Shown here piece after piece: positions 61,853-64,000 of a stretch of DNA of 64,000 nt. Numbering within the stretch: position 1 is the first letter of the stretch; the number at the start of each line of letters is the position of its first letter. A program made the position numbers and the translations under genes. The notes under the pieces were generated by a model. The model worked only from the letters and a program-made list of their open reading frames with translations. It did not search any database and was not told the DNA's origin. The DNA is taken from the NCBI GenBank assembly GCA_021770345.1, contig JAETRD010000002.1, positions 1 through 64,000 on the forward strand. The letters run 5' to 3'. This stretch comes from Lachnospiraceae bacterium (lineage in GTDB: Bacteria; Bacillota; Clostridia; Lachnospirales; Lachnospiraceae).

Positions 61853-63646
61853 ATGTTTTCAAATTTAAAGGTGCGCACGAAATTAGTCATACTGACGGGA
61901 GTCGCTGCGGTGTCCATGTGTGTCATGGGCGTCATGAATATGAGGGGCATGGAAAAGTCCTATCTGCAGGCGGTTTCGAGTATGAAGGACGTGCTGTATG
62001 ACGATTATGATGCGCAGATTAAGGGACAGGTAGAAAATGTGATTACTCTGCTGGAAAAGATTTATGCGGAGTATCAGAGCGGGGCGTATACGGAGGAGGA
62101 GGCAAAGAAGCTGGCGGCAGACCTTGTCCGGGAGCTCCGGTATGGCGAGAACGGATACTTCTGGATTGACACCTATGAGGGGGACAATGTGGTTCTTCTG
62201 GGGCAGGAGACGGAGGGGACAAACCGGCTTGAGGCAAAAGACAGCAACGGTTACCAGATGATAAAAGATATTATCAAAAACGGCTGCGCAGAGGGCGGAG
62301 GGTTCACAGAATATTATTACGCGAAAGAGGGAGGCACGGAAACCTATCCGAAGCGCGCCTACAGCAAAGCCTTTGAACCGTGGCAGTGGGTGGTGGGCAC
62401 CGGGAATTATGTGGATGAGCTCGAGACTCTGGCGGTGGAGAACAATGCACCGATCAAAAAGATATTTGTGACGACAAAGAGCATATCTGCGGTATCCATA
62501 GTCGCCTCGATCCTGCTTTTGATAGTGATTGCGGTTTTGATTGTGACCGATATCACAAAGTCTTTAAATGCGGCGGCCCGGCAGATGAACTGTATGGCCG
62601 AGGGAGATTATGCGAATGATTTTATGAAAGGCTTTTTGGGGCGCAGGGATGATTTCGGCCACCTTGCGCGGTGCATCCGGGATATGAAAGCCGCCATGGT
62701 GAAGCTGATCAGCCAGGTGCAGACGGAATCCGAGACGATCAGTATTGCGGCCAGGTCGGTAAACGAATGTGTCGCAAAGCTGAACGATGACATCGCAAGC
62801 GTGTCCGCGGCCACGCAGGAGCTGTCCGCAGGTATGCAGGAGACGGCGGCCACGACGACGGTAGCCGATCAGTCCGCGGGGGAGATGCATACCGCGGTAG
62901 AACATATCACGCGCCGCTCGCAGGACGGGGCACTGGGTGCTACCGAGATCAAGGGCAGGGCAAAGCAGACGAACATAAAGATCAAGAGCGCGCAGGAAAA
63001 AGCCGTGCTTCTGAAGAAAGAGATTCAGCAGGATCTCGAGAGAGCACTCGAAAATGCGAAAGTAATCGATCAGATTTACGAACTGTCGGGTGTCATTATG
63101 AATGTGGTTTCGCAGACAAACCTGCTGTCGTTAAATGCATCCATCGAAGCGGCCAGAGCCGGCGAAGCGGGAAAAGGCTTTGCGGTGGTTGCAGGGGAGA
63201 TCGGAACGCTTGCGGAACAGTCGAGGCAGACCGTCATCAAGATACAGGAAGTGACGCAGGAAGTGACGGAGGCGGTGGAGAATCTCTCCTCAAATGCAAG
63301 AAAACTGCTCGATTTTGTGGTGAAAGATGTGACGGCAGATTACGAGGATTTCCTTACGATAGGAGAACAGTACGATCAGGACGGAGCCTCTGTGGATGAG
63401 CTGATGAGTGAGTTCAGCACCGTTGCACAGGAACTGTTTGACAATATGGAGGGAATCAAGAGTTCAATGGGGGATATCTCAAAGGCCGCGGAAGAAGGCG
63501 CGAAGGGAACCACGGAGATCGCGCAGCGGGCGTCCGTCATTGCGTGTGAGTCCGCGGAAGTGCTCGAACAGGTGACAAGAACCAAGCAGAGCGCCGAGAC
63601 GCTGCGCGCGGAGATCGGGAAATTCCACGTCGGCGGAGCGGAATAG
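61853..63646 (+). CDS. Methyl-accepting chemotaxis protein with single Cache sensor
   Basis: 597 residues: membrane helix (about 10-28), extracellular single-Cache domain (about 35-195; [19 protein letters not shown] and [15 protein letters not shown] are the sCache_2 hallmarks), second membrane helix (about 208-235), HAMP-like segment, and the signalling domain with [20 protein letters not shown] near 440. It probably senses a small organic ligand and signals to CheA. ATG 61853 follows a purine-rich GGGTGGGAGAGGA. It is monocistronic and converges on the DUF3783 gene. Confidence 0.94.
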   Translation: MFSNLKVRTKLVILTGVAAVSMCVMGVMNMRGMEKSYLQAVSSMKDVLYDDYDAQIKGQVENVITLLEKIYAEYQSGAYTEEEAKKLAADLVRELRYGENGYFWIDTYEGDNVVLLGQETEGTNRLEAKDSNGYQMIKDIIKNGCAEGGGFTEYYYAKEGGTETYPKRAYSKAFEPWQWVVGTGNYVDELETLAVENNAPIKKIFVTTKSISAVSIVASILLLIVIAVLIVTDITKSLNAAARQMNCMAEGDYANDFMKGFLGRRDDFGHLARCIRDMKAAMVKLISQVQTESETISIAARSVNECVAKLNDDIASVSAATQELSAGMQETAATTTVADQSAGEMHTAVEHITRRSQDGALGATEIKGRAKQTNIKIKSAQEKAVLLKKEIQQDLERALENAKVIDQIYELSGVIMNVVSQTNLLSLNASIEAARAGEAGKGFAVVAGEIGTLAEQSRQTVIKIQEVTQEVTEAVENLSSNARKLLDFVVKDVTADYEDFLTIGEQYDQDGASVDELMSEFSTVAQELFDNMEGIKSSMGDISKAAEEGAKGTTEIAQRASVIACESAEVLEQVTRTKQSAETLRAEIGKFHVGGAE

Positions 63647-63658
63647 ACGGGCCGGATT

Positions 63659-63688
63659 CCCGGGGCGGAGCATACGCTTCGCCCCGGG
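63659..63688. repeat. Hairpin between convergent genes
   Basis: CCCGGGGCG (63659-63667) with CGCCCCGGG (63680-63688), 9 perfect GC-rich pairs without a U-tract. Possibly a weak bidirectional terminator. Confidence 0.5.
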
Positions 63689-63723
63689 ATAGTACCGAAA
63701 AGAGAGCCTGCCGCAGGCAGATG

Positions 63724-64000
63724 TTACCCGCGCGGCAGAGCGGCTTTTTCCCGGTGCATTTCCAGGAGAAGACGCCGTACGTCCCAGGTTCGGTTTGTGG
63801 GTGTGAGTATGGCTTTGAAATCCGCGGAGACGTTCTCGTTGCGCAGAGCAAACAGGAGCCGGTCCATGCGCTTGTCGGAAAAACCGCAGAACAAAAGCAG
63901 ACTGTCCTCCGGTATGGGTTTCGCAGGAACATCTGCCGGAGGATGTTCGGAGAGACACGGAGCGCCCGCGCAGCGTTCGGTCCGTTGTCTGTTGTCTGCG
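63724..64000 (-). CDS. DUF3783-domain protein (C-terminal part, cut by window edge)
   Basis: A minus-strand frame is open from the window edge to the stop at 63724-63726, giving 91 residues. The last 60 (LLLFCGFSDKRMDRLLFALR, then DFKAILTPTNRTWDVRRLL) match the DUF3783 pattern, in which the PTN..W motif is the most conserved part. The upstream 30 residues are Pro/Cys/Glu-rich. Function of the family is unknown. The true start lies beyond position 64000. Confidence 0.75.
   Translation of the reverse strand, partial: ADNRQRTERCAGAPCLSEHPPADVPAKPIPEDSLLLFCGFSDKRMDRLLFALRNENVSADFKAILTPTNRTWDVRRLLLEMHREKAALPRG

Noticed and set aside
63479-63958. Minus-strand frames ending inside the chemoreceptor gene
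   Set aside because: The frame starting at the window edge and stopping at 63724 carries the DUF3783 pattern; the others are shadows.

Overview
The window reads as chromosomal DNA of a spore-forming, anaerobic, GC-richer member of the Clostridia, most likely Lachnospiraceae. The evidence is a complete spoIIIAA-AH operon, spoIIGA-sigE and sigG, a Spo0E-like phosphatase gene, a CIRCE-controlled groESL operon, a monomeric group-B-like [FeFe] hydrogenase, a DUF1540 Cys-rich protein, and a T-box leader with short-spaced Shine-Dalgarno signals throughout. No rRNA, tRNA, CRISPR array or intact prophage was seen. The genus call is an inference from gene content and protein style.

Region 1 (1-7.6 kb) looks accessory. 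It holds remnants of a DndD/RecF-like ATPase and of an IS3-type transposase. It also has a MITE-like repeat family with perfect terminal inverted repeats, a FAD/Rieske oxidoreductase with an apparent 3' frameshift, a minus-strand GNAT-HD-ankyrin group, and an HNH nuclease gene overlapping a cyclase-family hydrolase gene. Region 2 (7.6-25.6 kb) carries a two-component system with direct-repeat operator sites, a DUF2975/XRE pair and a DUF4173 membrane protein. It continues with the hydrogenase, a HAD phosphatase, a DUF2974 protein, groESL, a NUDIX-chemoreceptor pair, mgsA, a DegV protein and a divergent MATE/LysR pair.

Region 3 (25.6-33 kb) has purA behind a 78-bp tandem repeat, small membrane proteins, a SEC-C protein, a T-box-controlled operon of a 68-residue membrane protein plus thrS, a DUF1540 protein, a phospholipase C-like protein and the Spo0E-like gene. 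Region 4 (33-46.4 kb) is the division and cell-wall cluster: mraZ, rsmH, ftsL, two class B PBP genes, mraY, murD, ftsW, ftsQ and ftsZ, followed by spoIIGA and sigE. It starts with four MraZ-box-like repeats and two DnaA-box-like sites. The spoIIGA promoter has the long spacer expected of a Spo0A-activated promoter. murG is not inside the cluster.

Region 5 (46.4-64 kb) has a beta-CASP metallo-beta-lactamase protein, an inverted sigG, an unknown acidic protein, a DapF-like protein with both catalytic Cys replaced by Ser, a preQ1-type leader before queT, argS, spoIIIAA-AH behind a sigma-E-like promoter, deoB, prfC, thioredoxin, a Cache chemoreceptor and a DUF3783 gene that runs off the right edge.

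Most genes are ordinary housekeeping or sporulation genes. The observations most worth pursuing are non-coding: a palindromic family whose core is conserved while its long arms differ but stay self-complementary, a 65-nt element present twice with pairing-preserving changes, a perfect palindrome shared by the purA repeat and the argS promoter, and paired GNRA-loop hairpins after the hydrogenase. The most interesting protein observation is the Ser/Ser DapF homologue.
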